Shown here: in pieces, positions 47,135 through 55,886 of the stretch
Numbering within the stretch: position 1 is the first letter of the stretch
Layout: each line of letters opens with the position of its first letter
From: Deltaproteobacteria bacterium
Lineage (GTDB): Bacteria > Myxococcota > Myxococcia > Myxococcales > 40CM-4-68-19
Direction: 5' to 3'
Assembly (NCBI GenBank): GCA_025358085.1
Contig: JANYKT010000140.1
Span: 62,001-126,000, forward strand
Length of the DNA stretch: 64,000 nucleotides
Notes under the pieces: model-generated
Databases searched by the model: none
What the model saw: the letters and a program-made list of their open reading frames with translations, nothing else
What the model was told of the DNA's origin: nothing
Made by a program: the position numbers and the translations under genes

Positions 47135-49204
47135 TTACGGAAGTCCGATGTTTCGTGCCTGCTCCTGGCTGATGATGGTCGCGGCGTCCCCAGGGAGCAG
47201 CAAGCCTTCTTCGACCTGCTCTTCCACGGCTTCTTTCACTTGCTGCATGTATCCCGCCTTCGAGCCGTATCGCTGCTCCACCGAGAGCCGCGGGTCTCCT
47301 TGCCTGTCGGCCTTGTGAACCGCGAACGGGATGTACTGACCCGTCAAGTCACACAGGTCCGGGTGAGCGAAGTCGGGCTTACGCGTGTTCCATCCAGAGT
47401 AGGTTCCCAGCGGCACCCGCAGCTGCGTCGACCGAACGCCATCCAGCTCGTTGCCGTCCCCGTTTACAATGGGGAGCAGCTCCCGGTACGTGAACCTCGT
47501 TGCCGGAGGCTCCTCCATCACGCCCGAGTCGGTCCTGTCGCTGAACGACGGCCCGCGATCCAGCACCTGCCGGCTGTTGAAGATCCCTTCGAAGGTCACG
47601 CCCGGGATCTTGGGGAACTTGATCTGGTCGGCGGACACCAGCGTACCGCGCTTCAGGGTTGGATAACGGCTGCGCGGCGGCTTCTTGCCGTCAACGACCC
47701 AGTCGCGCAAGCGGACCAGCAGCGCGCGGAAGTTGTAGGTATACGAGTTTAGGTTGCTGAACTGCTCGCAGGTGGAATTCTGCGATGCAGCCACGGCGGG
47801 CTGCGATCCTCCGTGCTGCGTGCCCGCCCAGTGATAGATCCGGACGTTCTCGGGGATCTTCAGGTCCTCATCTCCGTCGGCATCCACCGTCGTGGCCGAC
47901 ATGCCCGCTTGCCAGTACTCCGTGCTGCTCACGGTGTTGAAGACCTTGGGACACGTGTGGCTCCGGCGGCAGCGGTCGAACAGTCCTCCGTCGACGTGGG
48001 AGAAGCGGTCATGCGACGCGCCCCAGGTGGTCGGCGATTCCTGGCCGGGGAACTGCTTCTCCGTGTGCTGGGTGCCCGCCAGGCGGGTGGGTTGCGCGAA
48101 TCGGATGTTGAGCGAGATGCGGAAGCTGGCGATCTCCGGGTCGAGCCCGTCGAACACCCGGTTCCCCTTCTCGTCCCGGTTGAATCCAAGGTCGAGGAAG
48201 GTGCGCAGGAAGCGGCCGCTCTGCGAGATCCCGAAACCAATGGTGCTGCGAACCGCGCCGGACAGAGGATTGACGGGACTGGACACCTCGTCGTCATCGT
48301 CCTCGCGCGTGCTGACGCGGAGGAACGCGACCAGGTCGCGGGTCGCCGCAAAACCGATCCCCATCACCTTTGGATCCTTGCCCGTGTAGACCAGCTCGTA
48401 GATGTGATTGGTATCGAATCCACCTTGCAGGCAGACGCGCGAAGTGCTCGGCGTGCCGGGAAAGACATTTTTCGCGTTGCAGTCAGCGAAGGCCCACTGG
48501 GTCCGAGGAATCAGCTCCTTGGGATCGCCCTGGTGCACGCGCCTCGTCAGCGTAGCCGTCGAGTTGTCCAGCGTGGCCGTCTCGATCGGCACCGTGTTCG
48601 CGTTGCCCGCCAGAGGCTCGAAGGGCACGGCCGCGGACGGGGTGTATTCCTGCCGCACCTCGCCGGTGATCGACGAGCCGTCCTTATGACGGGCAACCGG
48701 AACCAGCGTCATGGTCTGCCGTCCGGTGGCGGGCAACGCATCGGCCTGCCACCCACTCCACACCAGGATGAACCCTTGCTTCTCGAGGAAGCCATCCCCG
48801 GCTGGATTGGCAGCGCTCGCTCCAACATTCAGGAACGCGGGAATCAGCTTGTTCCCCCGGTTCACCACGTCATAGAGCAGGGTATGGTTGCTCTTGCCCA
48901 GGTCGACGGGCTTGAGGACCGAGAACGTCATCCCGTACTCAACGTGGCCGCGCTGGTTGCGCGGCGCTCGCTCGATGTCCTGGATGATTTGGTTGGACGG
49001 ATCGTAGGGATCGATCTCGCCGCTCACGGTGCCGTCGAGTTGTTCATAGACCCCAGCGCTTCCAAACGCGGTGGCACCGAAGGGCGAGCTGCTGGTGTAG
49101 TGAATTGCTGTCACCTCCGTCCGGGCGGCCGTCGCCAGCATCAGCAAGGCGAGTCCACACGTCGTCGACAGGCAGATCCGGGGAGCGAAGCAATGGAGCG
49201 CCAT
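47135..49204 (-). CDS. Exported alpha/beta hydrolase domain-containing protein (Abhydrolase_10 type)
   Basis: A 689-residue protein with a signal peptide (APRICLSTTCGLALLMLATA). Features are HTLLYDVVNRGNKLIPAFLN (about 100), the elbow-like GFGISQSGRFLRTFLDLGFN (about 325), where Ser is the probable nucleophile in GxSxxG form, and HWAGTQHGG (about 465), where His could complete the triad. This matches a family annotated as alpha/beta hydrolase domain proteins, often in genomes that degrade aromatic or terpenoid compounds. The ATG at 49204 is chosen for AGGAGAT just upstream; a longer frame lacks a signal. It is divergent from the DUF6351 operon with a shared intergenic promoter region. Confidence 0.85.
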   Translation of the reverse strand: MALHCFAPRICLSTTCGLALLMLATAARTEVTAIHYTSSSPFGATAFGSAGVYEQLDGTVSGEIDPYDPSNQIIQDIERAPRNQRGHVEYGMTFSVLKPVDLGKSNHTLLYDVVNRGNKLIPAFLNVGASAANPAGDGFLEKQGFILVWSGWQADALPATGRQTMTLVPVARHKDGSSITGEVRQEYTPSAAVPFEPLAGNANTVPIETATLDNSTATLTRRVHQGDPKELIPRTQWAFADCNAKNVFPGTPSTSRVCLQGGFDTNHIYELVYTGKDPKVMGIGFAATRDLVAFLRVSTREDDDDEVSSPVNPLSGAVRSTIGFGISQSGRFLRTFLDLGFNRDEKGNRVFDGLDPEIASFRISLNIRFAQPTRLAGTQHTEKQFPGQESPTTWGASHDRFSHVDGGLFDRCRRSHTCPKVFNTVSSTEYWQAGMSATTVDADGDEDLKIPENVRIYHWAGTQHGGSQPAVAASQNSTCEQFSNLNSYTYNFRALLVRLRDWVVDGKKPPRSRYPTLKRGTLVSADQIKFPKIPGVTFEGIFNSRQVLDRGPSFSDRTDSGVMEEPPATRFTYRELLPIVNGDGNELDGVRSTQLRVPLGTYSGWNTRKPDFAHPDLCDLTGQYIPFAVHKADRQGDPRLSVEQRYGSKAGYMQQVKEAVEEQVEEGLLLPGDAATIISQEQARNIGLP

Positions 49205-49430
49205 GAAAATCTCCTTGAGCCGGGATGCGCCAGTGCCTGCGTCTTTCACAGCGAGTAGTCAAGACGCGGCGCGCCAGCTCCGCGCTCCACCTCCCGAAGT
49301 GACGGTTGGTACATTCAAGCGTTGTGAAACGCTGCCCGTCACGACGGAGACGCGGCAGACGCCGACGCACGCCGACTTGACTCCATGGGACCCGTTGGCG
49401 TTTAGCACGGGTCTCACCTGAGGAGCAGCG
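49205..49430. promoter_or_regulatory. Divergent control region of the exported hydrolase genes
   Basis: These 226 bp separate the minus-strand alpha/beta hydrolase from the plus-strand DUF6351 operon and must hold both promoters. Ribosome-binding sites are visible at both ends (AAGGAGAT and TGAGGAGC). No operator or sigma boxes could be assigned by eye. Confidence 0.4.
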
Positions 49431-51686
49431 ATGAAATCACGAGATCGTTTCCTGGTGATCGTGGCGTTGTTGACGATGTCGCTGGCGCTCCAATACCGTG
49501 ATGCGCTCGCCGACGACAACGAGTCGGGGCGCTCCGGCATCCACACTCTCTCGACGCGCGCCAACCTCGTCAGCGGCGGCGACGTGCTGGTTCAGATCAC
49601 GCTGAAGCACTCCAACCAGAGCCGCCGGCCGCACATCACGCTCAACGGGCGCGACGTCTCCAGCTTGTTCCGTCCCGGCGACAGCGACGATACGCTGCTG
49701 GGCCTGGTCACTGGCCTTGCGGTCGGCAAGAACACCCTGCGCGTGCAGGGGAACGGAAGCCTGGAGATCACCAACTATCCGATCACCGGGCCCATCACCT
49801 CTGGGCCGCACATCACGCCGTTCATTTGCCAGACGCAAGCCTTCAAACTGCCCGATGGCACGCCCTATGAACTTGCCCCCGACGCGGATTGTTCGGCGCC
49901 CACCAAGATCAGTTACCTCTACCTGCCGGCCGGCGGAGTGGCTCTCAAACCGCTGCCGAGCACCTCGAGCCTGCCCGCCGACGTGGCGATGACCACCACC
50001 ACCACCGGTGCGAAGGTGAGGTTCATCGTCCGTGTCGAGACGAGCACCATCGACCGCGGCATCTATCAGAGCGCGATCCTGCACGATCCGACTTCCGATC
50101 CGCCGCCCGATGTCTTCTCGCCGCCGAAGGGCTGGAACCACCGGCTGATTGCGATCGAAGGCTTCGGATGTCCGGGTGGCTGGTACATCCAGGGCGCGGC
50201 CATCGGCAGCCTCGTGCTTCCAGGACAGATGGACGCCGACCTGCTCAGCCCGACGCGACTGGGCGAAGGATACGCGCTGTTCTCGAACACGCTCCAGCAC
50301 GCGTCTAACAATTGCAATGCAGTCCTCTCGGCCGAGGCGGCGATGATGGGCAAGGAGCACTTCATCGAAACCTACGGGGTGCCGCGCTACACGGTCAGCA
50401 CCGGGTGTTCGGGTGGATCGTACGGAAGCATCCAACTCGCCGACCAGCTGCCCGGCCTGTTCGATGGTGCGCTCATCGCCTGCACGTTCCCGGACCCGCT
50501 CTCCATCGCCCTGGGTGGCTCCGACGGCCATCTGCTCACGCATTACTTCACGAAGACCAGCCCGGCCGGCTTCACCGAATCCGAGCAAGTGTCCGTCTCC
50601 GGGTACAAGGGTCTTAAGGCTTTTATCGATGCGGCCAACCAGTCCGCGCGAACCGATCCCGTCCCGGGACGCGTCGATCTCCCCGGATACCACTCCGCGC
50701 CGTTCAATGCGGCGGTGCCGGCGGCGCTGCGCTACGACCCGGTCACGAATCCGAAAGGCGTCCGCGGAACCGTGTACGACGCCGGGCACAACATCTACGG
50801 CGTCAACCCGGAGACGGGATTCGCCCTTCGGCCCTTCGATAACGTGGGAGTGCAATACGGGCTGAAGGCGCTCAATGATCGCAAGATCACCACCACCCAG
50901 TTCCTCGACCTGAACGAAGCGATCGGCGGCTTCGACCAGAACTTCAATTATGTGTCTTCCCGGTCCGTCGGCGATCCCGGTGCAATTGAGCGCGCCTACC
51001 AAAGTGGTCTTCAGCTCGGAGGCGGCGGCGGACTCTCGTCGATTCCGCTGGTGGACATTTCCGGCATTTATAACGATGACGGCGGATATCATTATCAATG
51101 GACTCACTTCGCGACTCGAGAGCGGATGGCGCAGCAGAACGGCCATACCGACAATCACGTGATGTGGCGGGGCAAGTCGGTGCCCCAGGCGCCGTCCTGG
51201 TCGATGTTCATCCAGTGGGTGGAGGCTGTCCGCGCCGATTCCTCCGATCGCCCGGCTCGTGAAAAGGTAGTCGCCAACAAGCCTGCTTCCGCCGTGGATG
51301 GCTGCTGGACCGGTCCCATGGAGTTCATTGCCGAGAAGCAGACGTTCAGCAGCGACCCGGCCTCATCCCGTTGCAATGCGCTCTTCCCGTCGTTCGCGTT
51401 CCCGCGCTACGTCGCCGGCGGGCCGCTGGCGGCGAACAACCTCCAGTGCCGGCTGAAGCCGATCGAGATGAGCGGCTACACTGTTTCATTCACCGCGGCT
51501 GAACAGGCCCGGCTGCGGAGAATCTTTCCGGGCGGCGTCTGCAACTGGTCGAAACCGGGCGTCGGATTTCGCCGCGTCGTGCCGTGGGCCTCCTTTGGCC
51601 CTTCCCCCGATAACCTGGTGTTCGACATCACCCGCCCGGATGGGGATGCGTTCGATGAGCAGGAGGAGGAGAATTCCGACCAGTAA
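49431..51686 (+). CDS. Exported DUF6351 family protein, tannase/esterase-like
   Basis: A 751-residue protein with signal peptide ending near ALQYRDALA. It has an Ig-like N-terminal part (about 35-120) and a hydrolase body. The nucleophile elbow is STGCSGGSYGSIQLADQLPG near residue 325, which fits a Ser in GxSGGS as in tannases. A late YHYQWTHFATRERM supplies a candidate His. The end is acidic (DEQEEENSDQ). Eight or more Cys suggest disulphides. It resembles DUF6351, whose activity I cannot confirm. It is followed by two metallo-hydrolase genes within 70 and 17 bp, forming an operon. Confidence 0.8.
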   Translation: MKSRDRFLVIVALLTMSLALQYRDALADDNESGRSGIHTLSTRANLVSGGDVLVQITLKHSNQSRRPHITLNGRDVSSLFRPGDSDDTLLGLVTGLAVGKNTLRVQGNGSLEITNYPITGPITSGPHITPFICQTQAFKLPDGTPYELAPDADCSAPTKISYLYLPAGGVALKPLPSTSSLPADVAMTTTTTGAKVRFIVRVETSTIDRGIYQSAILHDPTSDPPPDVFSPPKGWNHRLIAIEGFGCPGGWYIQGAAIGSLVLPGQMDADLLSPTRLGEGYALFSNTLQHASNNCNAVLSAEAAMMGKEHFIETYGVPRYTVSTGCSGGSYGSIQLADQLPGLFDGALIACTFPDPLSIALGGSDGHLLTHYFTKTSPAGFTESEQVSVSGYKGLKAFIDAANQSARTDPVPGRVDLPGYHSAPFNAAVPAALRYDPVTNPKGVRGTVYDAGHNIYGVNPETGFALRPFDNVGVQYGLKALNDRKITTTQFLDLNEAIGGFDQNFNYVSSRSVGDPGAIERAYQSGLQLGGGGGLSSIPLVDISGIYNDDGGYHYQWTHFATRERMAQQNGHTDNHVMWRGKSVPQAPSWSMFIQWVEAVRADSSDRPAREKVVANKPASAVDGCWTGPMEFIAEKQTFSSDPASSRCNALFPSFAFPRYVAGGPLAANNLQCRLKPIEMSGYTVSFTAAEQARLRRIFPGGVCNWSKPGVGFRRVVPWASFGPSPDNLVFDITRPDGDAFDEQEEENSDQ

Positions 51687-51755
51687 GTCGTCCTGCCGCC
51701 GGCCCGGCTTTTCGTTACAGCCCGAGAGCTTTCACCCTCCACCCAAGGTTCAGCC

Positions 51756-52952
51756 ATGAAGATCCGTGCTGTCGTCCTCTTCCTCCTCTCATCGGGGCTG
51801 TTGCTTGCCTCCAGCGCCCGCGCCATCCCGCCGGCTGCGCCGGAGCTGATCAAGGCGCGGCAGCTCGTCTTCGGCATCGAGAACGTAAACGCCAGGACCG
51901 GCGACGTGGATCGCGAGAATGTCATCTTCTCCTGGCTCACCAACGCCACCCTGGCAGTGTCGATCCGGGGCCGCATCGTCCTCCTCGACACCTACGTTCA
52001 CCGCGCGGAGACGGTTCCAGGACGCACTCCGTTCGTCGTCGAGGATCTGGTCAGCCTGAAGCCCGAGGCTCTCTTTCTCGGTCATGGACACTTCGATCAC
52101 GCCGACAACGCCGCCTTCCTCTCCGGAAAGCTGGGGATTCCCATCTTCGCCTCGGCGGAGACGTGTATCGACATGCAGACCGACGCGCGGAACCTGTTCA
52201 ACGCGGGCACTATCGTCGCACCTCACGTCGAGTGCCACGACGTGACCTCGACCGGCTCCGAGCCGGGCGCCGAGGTCGTGAGGATCCGCGCGCTCGAGCC
52301 GGTGGCGTCGATCAGGGCGTTCCGCCACCTGCACTCCGGAACGTCGTATCCCGAGCTGGGCTTCCCGATTACGCCGGTCAACAATGTCGCCGATTCGCGC
52401 GACCCCGACATGTATCCGCCGGGCACCCCGCACTCCTATCCGGCCGCGCGCGGAACTGGCGGGCCGGTGAGCATCTATTACCAGTTCGTCCTCCGCGGCG
52501 AAAACTCGTTCACCTTCGTCTGGCACAACACCACCGGCGATCTGCAGAACGGCTGCACCATCGATCGCGGCGTGCCGAACTGCTGGGGCGCGCGCGTGGC
52601 CAAGCAGGTGGAGGCCCAGATCCGCGCGCTCCCGCCAACGGACCTGGAGTTCGGCTCGATGGTCAGCCTCGGCTATCGCGTGAACGGTATGCGCGACCCA
52701 ATCCAATATGGCGCCGCGCTTCACCCCAAGGTCTACATCCCGATCCACCAGACGAACGCTGCGCTCCCGACATCCTCGCTCTATTTCAAGATTGCGTACC
52801 TGAAGCAACTCGATCAGATGAAGCCGGCCCTGACCCCCTTGGAGCGCCCCGAGGCACGCTGGATGGTCGACCCGGACGACTACCTGAAGCCAATGGTGTT
52901 CGACCCGAAGGACTCGCGCTGGGCCAAGGCGCGCGAGCACGACGAGGATTAG
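51756..52952 (+). CDS. Exported metallo-beta-lactamase-fold hydrolase (A)
   Basis: A 398-residue protein with a signal peptide (MKIRAVVLFLLSSGLLLASS). The MBL-fold metal motif is LGHGHFDHADN (HxHxDH, about residue 110). Later His ligands are probably in VAPHVECHD, RAFRHLHSG and FVWHNTTG. It continues VYIPIHQTN near the C-terminus. The compartment is the periplasm or outside. MBL-fold enzymes hydrolyse lactones, thioesters, sulphates or phosphodiesters, so the substrate is not set. It is the middle gene of the DUF6351-MBL-MBL operon and a distant paralogue of the next gene. Confidence 0.87.
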   Translation: MKIRAVVLFLLSSGLLLASSARAIPPAAPELIKARQLVFGIENVNARTGDVDRENVIFSWLTNATLAVSIRGRIVLLDTYVHRAETVPGRTPFVVEDLVSLKPEALFLGHGHFDHADNAAFLSGKLGIPIFASAETCIDMQTDARNLFNAGTIVAPHVECHDVTSTGSEPGAEVVRIRALEPVASIRAFRHLHSGTSYPELGFPITPVNNVADSRDPDMYPPGTPHSYPAARGTGGPVSIYYQFVLRGENSFTFVWHNTTGDLQNGCTIDRGVPNCWGARVAKQVEAQIRALPPTDLEFGSMVSLGYRVNGMRDPIQYGAALHPKVYIPIHQTNAALPTSSLYFKIAYLKQLDQMKPALTPLERPEARWMVDPDDYLKPMVFDPKDSRWAKAREHDED

Positions 52953-52969
52953 CCGCGAGGGAATTGCCA

Positions 52970-54160
52970 ATGAAAAATCCGAACAGGTTTATCGTTGCCT
53001 TGATCGCATTTGCACTGATCGCCTCAAGCGGACCCGCTCGCGCTGAGGACGAGGGCCGCGACCGTGAAGGAGGCCCAAGTGTCGAGTTGACCTGGATGTC
53101 GATCGCAAACTGGTACTTCAAGTTTGGCGACCTGCGCATCATGATGGATGGATACTTCACGCGCGTTCCGGGGAACCTTTTCTTCGGAGGCGGCGGCGGG
53201 TTCAAGAACACGACCGCGCCGTTCAGCGTCGACCTGCCGATGGTGCTCAAGGTGCGCTACGCGCTGGATGCCGGCGGGAGCCTTGACTACGTACTCACCG
53301 GCCACAGCCACTTCGATCATTCCTACGACACCGCCACCTGGTCGGCCCTCACCAACGCGCCCATCATCGGCGGTCTTTCCACCTGCCTGCAGGCCGAGGC
53401 CGAAGGCCTGCCCAGAAGCCAATGCCTCAACGTGAAAGGCGGCGAGCGTCTCTGGCTCTCGGACAACGTGACCATGCGCGTGGTGCGGTGGAACCACAGC
53501 GGCAGCCACGCGGCCAACCCGGAGCAGCACGACCCGGTGGAGCTGAAAGCCGCGCCGATTCCTGACCCGGTGAGCGGCGGTCTGCGGGCCGGCGTGGCCG
53601 AAGACTTCCCTAACGGCGGCGGCGGCCGCATGTACCTCTTCACCGTCGGCCACGGACAGCATCGACTCAGCTTCTTCGTCAATAACTCCGCAAGTGCCGT
53701 GGACCTGACCCAGGACATCGTGGTGGAGGGCGTGAATTACGGTGCTCCGCTCGACAACCTGCGCAAAGCCATGTCCGATGCGGGCCTGGCCAGCGTCGAT
53801 CTCTGGATTGGCACTGGCAGCGTGGCGGTGGCCCAGCTGGTTGTCCCCGTGCTGCACCCTCGCAACTATATCCCCAACCATTGGGACGGACTGTTCAACC
53901 CGTTCCTCCCCGGCCTGCCGTTTCCGTACAAGGACGCCAAGCTCAAGGCGTACCTGGATGAGCAGGGGATCAATCTGCTCCCGCAGACGCAGTACTTCGA
54001 CAAATACCTGCTGGACCGGGACGGAGTGACCAAGGTGCCCAACACGGCTCAGAAGCAGAAATTGGGATTCTCCGACGTGCAGCCCTTCACTGTCACATCG
54101 GTGCTGCGCTCCGCAGCTGTCTCCAACTCGGGAGACACCACCGGCGAGTGCGATCAATAG
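52970..54160 (+). CDS. Exported metallo-beta-lactamase-fold hydrolase (B)
   Basis: A 396-residue protein with a signal peptide (MKNPNRFIVALIAFALIASS). The metal motif is LTGHSHFDHSYDTA near residue 112 (HxHxDH). Further ligand candidates are VRWNHSGSHAA and LFTVGHGQHR; VLHPRNYIPNHWDG near 300 matches gene A's late His region. It starts 17 bp after gene A with a GAGGGAA ribosome-binding site, and a long frame read-through upstream is not the real gene. An insertion GGGGGFKNTTAP around 75-90 is absent in gene A. Same operon, same compartment, probably sequential or related substrates. Confidence 0.87.
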   Translation: MKNPNRFIVALIAFALIASSGPARAEDEGRDREGGPSVELTWMSIANWYFKFGDLRIMMDGYFTRVPGNLFFGGGGGFKNTTAPFSVDLPMVLKVRYALDAGGSLDYVLTGHSHFDHSYDTATWSALTNAPIIGGLSTCLQAEAEGLPRSQCLNVKGGERLWLSDNVTMRVVRWNHSGSHAANPEQHDPVELKAAPIPDPVSGGLRAGVAEDFPNGGGGRMYLFTVGHGQHRLSFFVNNSASAVDLTQDIVVEGVNYGAPLDNLRKAMSDAGLASVDLWIGTGSVAVAQLVVPVLHPRNYIPNHWDGLFNPFLPGLPFPYKDAKLKAYLDEQGINLLPQTQYFDKYLLDRDGVTKVPNTAQKQKLGFSDVQPFTVTSVLRSAAVSNSGDTTGECDQ

Positions 54161-54167
54161 CGAAGCC

Positions 54168-54470
54168 AGCGGCTTGTCCGAAGCCTTCTGGAAGACCCGC
54201 TCGCAGGCGCTTATGATCTCGAAGTCTCGAGCCCGGGGCTGGATCGCCTGCTCCGCACCCCCGGGCATTTCCTGAAGTAGGCCGGTCAAAAGGTCCAGGT
54301 AAAGACCTACCGGTCCCGTTCCGGAGTTGTGAAAACCGCAAGACGTTCGTCGGAACCCTGAAAGGTTTCGAGCACGGCAAGGTCGGTGTGGAGGCAGACG
54401 GCAAGGTTTTCCAAGTCCGCCACGAGCAAGTCAGCAAGGCGATGATAACGAGGTTCCGTCCCGCTCAATC
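54168..54470 (+). pseudogene. rimP: Remnant of rimP (ribosome maturation factor)
   Basis: One frame reads [20 protein letters not shown] and [11 protein letters not shown], then a TAG, then AGQKVQVKTYRSRSG. The adjacent frame continues NRKTFVGTLKGFEHGKVGVE and ADGKVFQVRHEQVSKA. This is the end of the RimP N-terminal domain plus its SH3-like C-terminal domain (consensus [14 protein letters not shown]). The first 60-70 codons are missing, and there is one stop and one frameshift. No nusA or infB is next to it, so it is a displaced, dead copy. A working rimP is expected elsewhere. Confidence 0.75.
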
Positions 54471-54567
54471 CCCGCCTCGACCCGGCGTCTCGACCTCGAC
54501 TGTCAAACGACGTCGGATCTCATTGGCCGTTCACAGCCGGCAGGCGAACTGACCTGGATTCGGGGCT

Positions 54568-55062
54568 TCAGGCAGCCCGGACGGCCTCGACATGGACGTC
54601 CGCCGCAATCGGCCGCTGTCGCGTTCCCAGGAGCTCGTCGAACCAGGGATGCGTCACGCACCAATTGGTATTCTGGTTCATGCCCATATGGTGATCGTAG
54701 TGCCAGGGCAGGTGCTCGCGAGCCCACTCGGTGTCCATATGCGCACGCTTATGTACTCGATAGTAGTTCACGCAACTGTAAAGCACCGTACTCGTGAAGA
54801 AGGGCATGAACGGGAGCAGCGGCAGGTGGGCGAGCGCCAGCCCGAGCAGCGCCACGGCCTCCTTGGTCTGCGGCTCCCAGGCGAGGAACGACTTTTGGTA
54901 CTGGTCGTCCACCATGGCTTGCCTTCGCGCCTTGGCGTGGTGGTCGTGCCAGTGAAAGCTCCAGAAACTGTCGCGACGCTTGCCCAGACCGTGCAAGACG
55001 TGCTTGTGGATGAGCCACTCGCCGAGATTGCAGTAGACGAGCCCGATGGGGATACCGATCAT
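54568..55062 (-). CDS. Fatty acid hydroxylase/sterol desaturase superfamily protein
   Basis: A 164-residue membrane protein with histidine clusters of di-iron hydroxylases: HKHVLH (about 19-24), HWHDHH (about 37-42), HKRAH (about 104-108) and HYDHHMGMNQN (about 121-131). Two or three hydrophobic stretches lie between them. It is shorter than typical superfamily members (200-300) but has the full set of His boxes. The start is ATG 55062 with GGAG 6 nt upstream. It is divergent from a TetR-type regulator gene only 47 bp away, so that regulator probably controls it. Substrate: a lipid or hydrocarbon, not known. Confidence 0.8.
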   Translation of the reverse strand: MIGIPIGLVYCNLGEWLIHKHVLHGLGKRRDSFWSFHWHDHHAKARRQAMVDDQYQKSFLAWEPQTKEAVALLGLALAHLPLLPFMPFFTSTVLYSCVNYYRVHKRAHMDTEWAREHLPWHYDHHMGMNQNTNWCVTHPWFDELLGTRQRPIAADVHVEAVRAA

Positions 55063-55109
55063 GATCGCTCCACGTTTTCACTCGCCAGAGAAAGTGTGAC
55101 CACTCAGTC

Positions 55110-55775
55110 ATGATTTTGCAAAAGACGCAACGGCGGCCCGGTCCGCAGGGTGGAATACGCGACACCAACCGCAAGGAGCGTTTGCGCGCTTTAGGCGACG
55201 CGGCGCTGCGGCTCTTCCTCGAGCGCGGCCTCGATCCGGTGACCATCGACGACATCACCCAGGAGGCGGGCGTCGCCAAAGGCAGCTTCTACCGCTACTT
55301 CGACGACAAGGCGGCGCTGCTGGAATCGCTGCTCCGGCCGGTGCGCGACGAGGTGCTGGGCGCGCTCGCGACCTGCGCCCGCGCGCTCGGGAAGGCGCGC
55401 GACGCAGAGGCGATGTTCGACGCCTACCGCGCGCTGGGCGCGGTGCTGGCGGGAGCAGTCCTGACCCACGCAGGCGTCGTGCGGCTCTACCTGCAGGAGA
55501 ACCGTGGCGCTCCCACCGGCACGCGGCAACAGCTGGCGACGCTCTCGGACGAGATCTCGCGCAGCGCCATCCTGGTCGCGCGCAAAGGACACACGCACGG
55601 CCTGCTCCGCAAGGTCCACCCCGCGGTCAGCGCGCTGACCGTGGTCGGCGCCGTCGAACGCCTCTTGCTGGCGGTGCTGCGCGGCGAAGAGGTCGGCAAC
55701 CCGCTGGAGATCCCGCAGGCGCTGACGAGCATCATCCTGGAGGGCTTGCGCGTCCCGGCGACCTCGGCAAGATGA
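55110..55775 (+). CDS. TetR/AcrR family transcriptional regulator
   Basis: A 221-residue repressor-type protein. The N-terminal helix-turn-helix reads AALRLFLERGLDPVTIDDIT and QEAGVAKGSFYRYFDDKAAL (about 27-70), the TetR signature. The remaining all-helical domain, which binds an inducer, is variable. It lies 47 bp from the divergent hydroxylase gene, the classic TetR arrangement, so autoregulation plus control of the hydroxylase is likely. No obvious operator palindrome was seen in the 47-bp gap. Confidence 0.9.
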   Translation: MILQKTQRRPGPQGGIRDTNRKERLRALGDAALRLFLERGLDPVTIDDITQEAGVAKGSFYRYFDDKAALLESLLRPVRDEVLGALATCARALGKARDAEAMFDAYRALGAVLAGAVLTHAGVVRLYLQENRGAPTGTRQQLATLSDEISRSAILVARKGHTHGLLRKVHPAVSALTVVGAVERLLLAVLRGEEVGNPLEIPQALTSIILEGLRVPATSAR

Positions 55776-55886
55776 ATGAGCAGCCAAAGCTTGGTCTGAC
55801 CAGCGATTGGAGCACTCGAGTTCAGCCGATGCGGAACAAGCATCACTCGAAGATGAGGCGACAACTGGCCAATCAAAGGCACGCGG

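Noticed and set aside
52163-52969. N-terminal extension of the second MBL-fold gene
   Set aside because: It overlaps the first MBL gene in another frame. The ATG at 52970 has a ribosome-binding site and begins a clear signal peptide.
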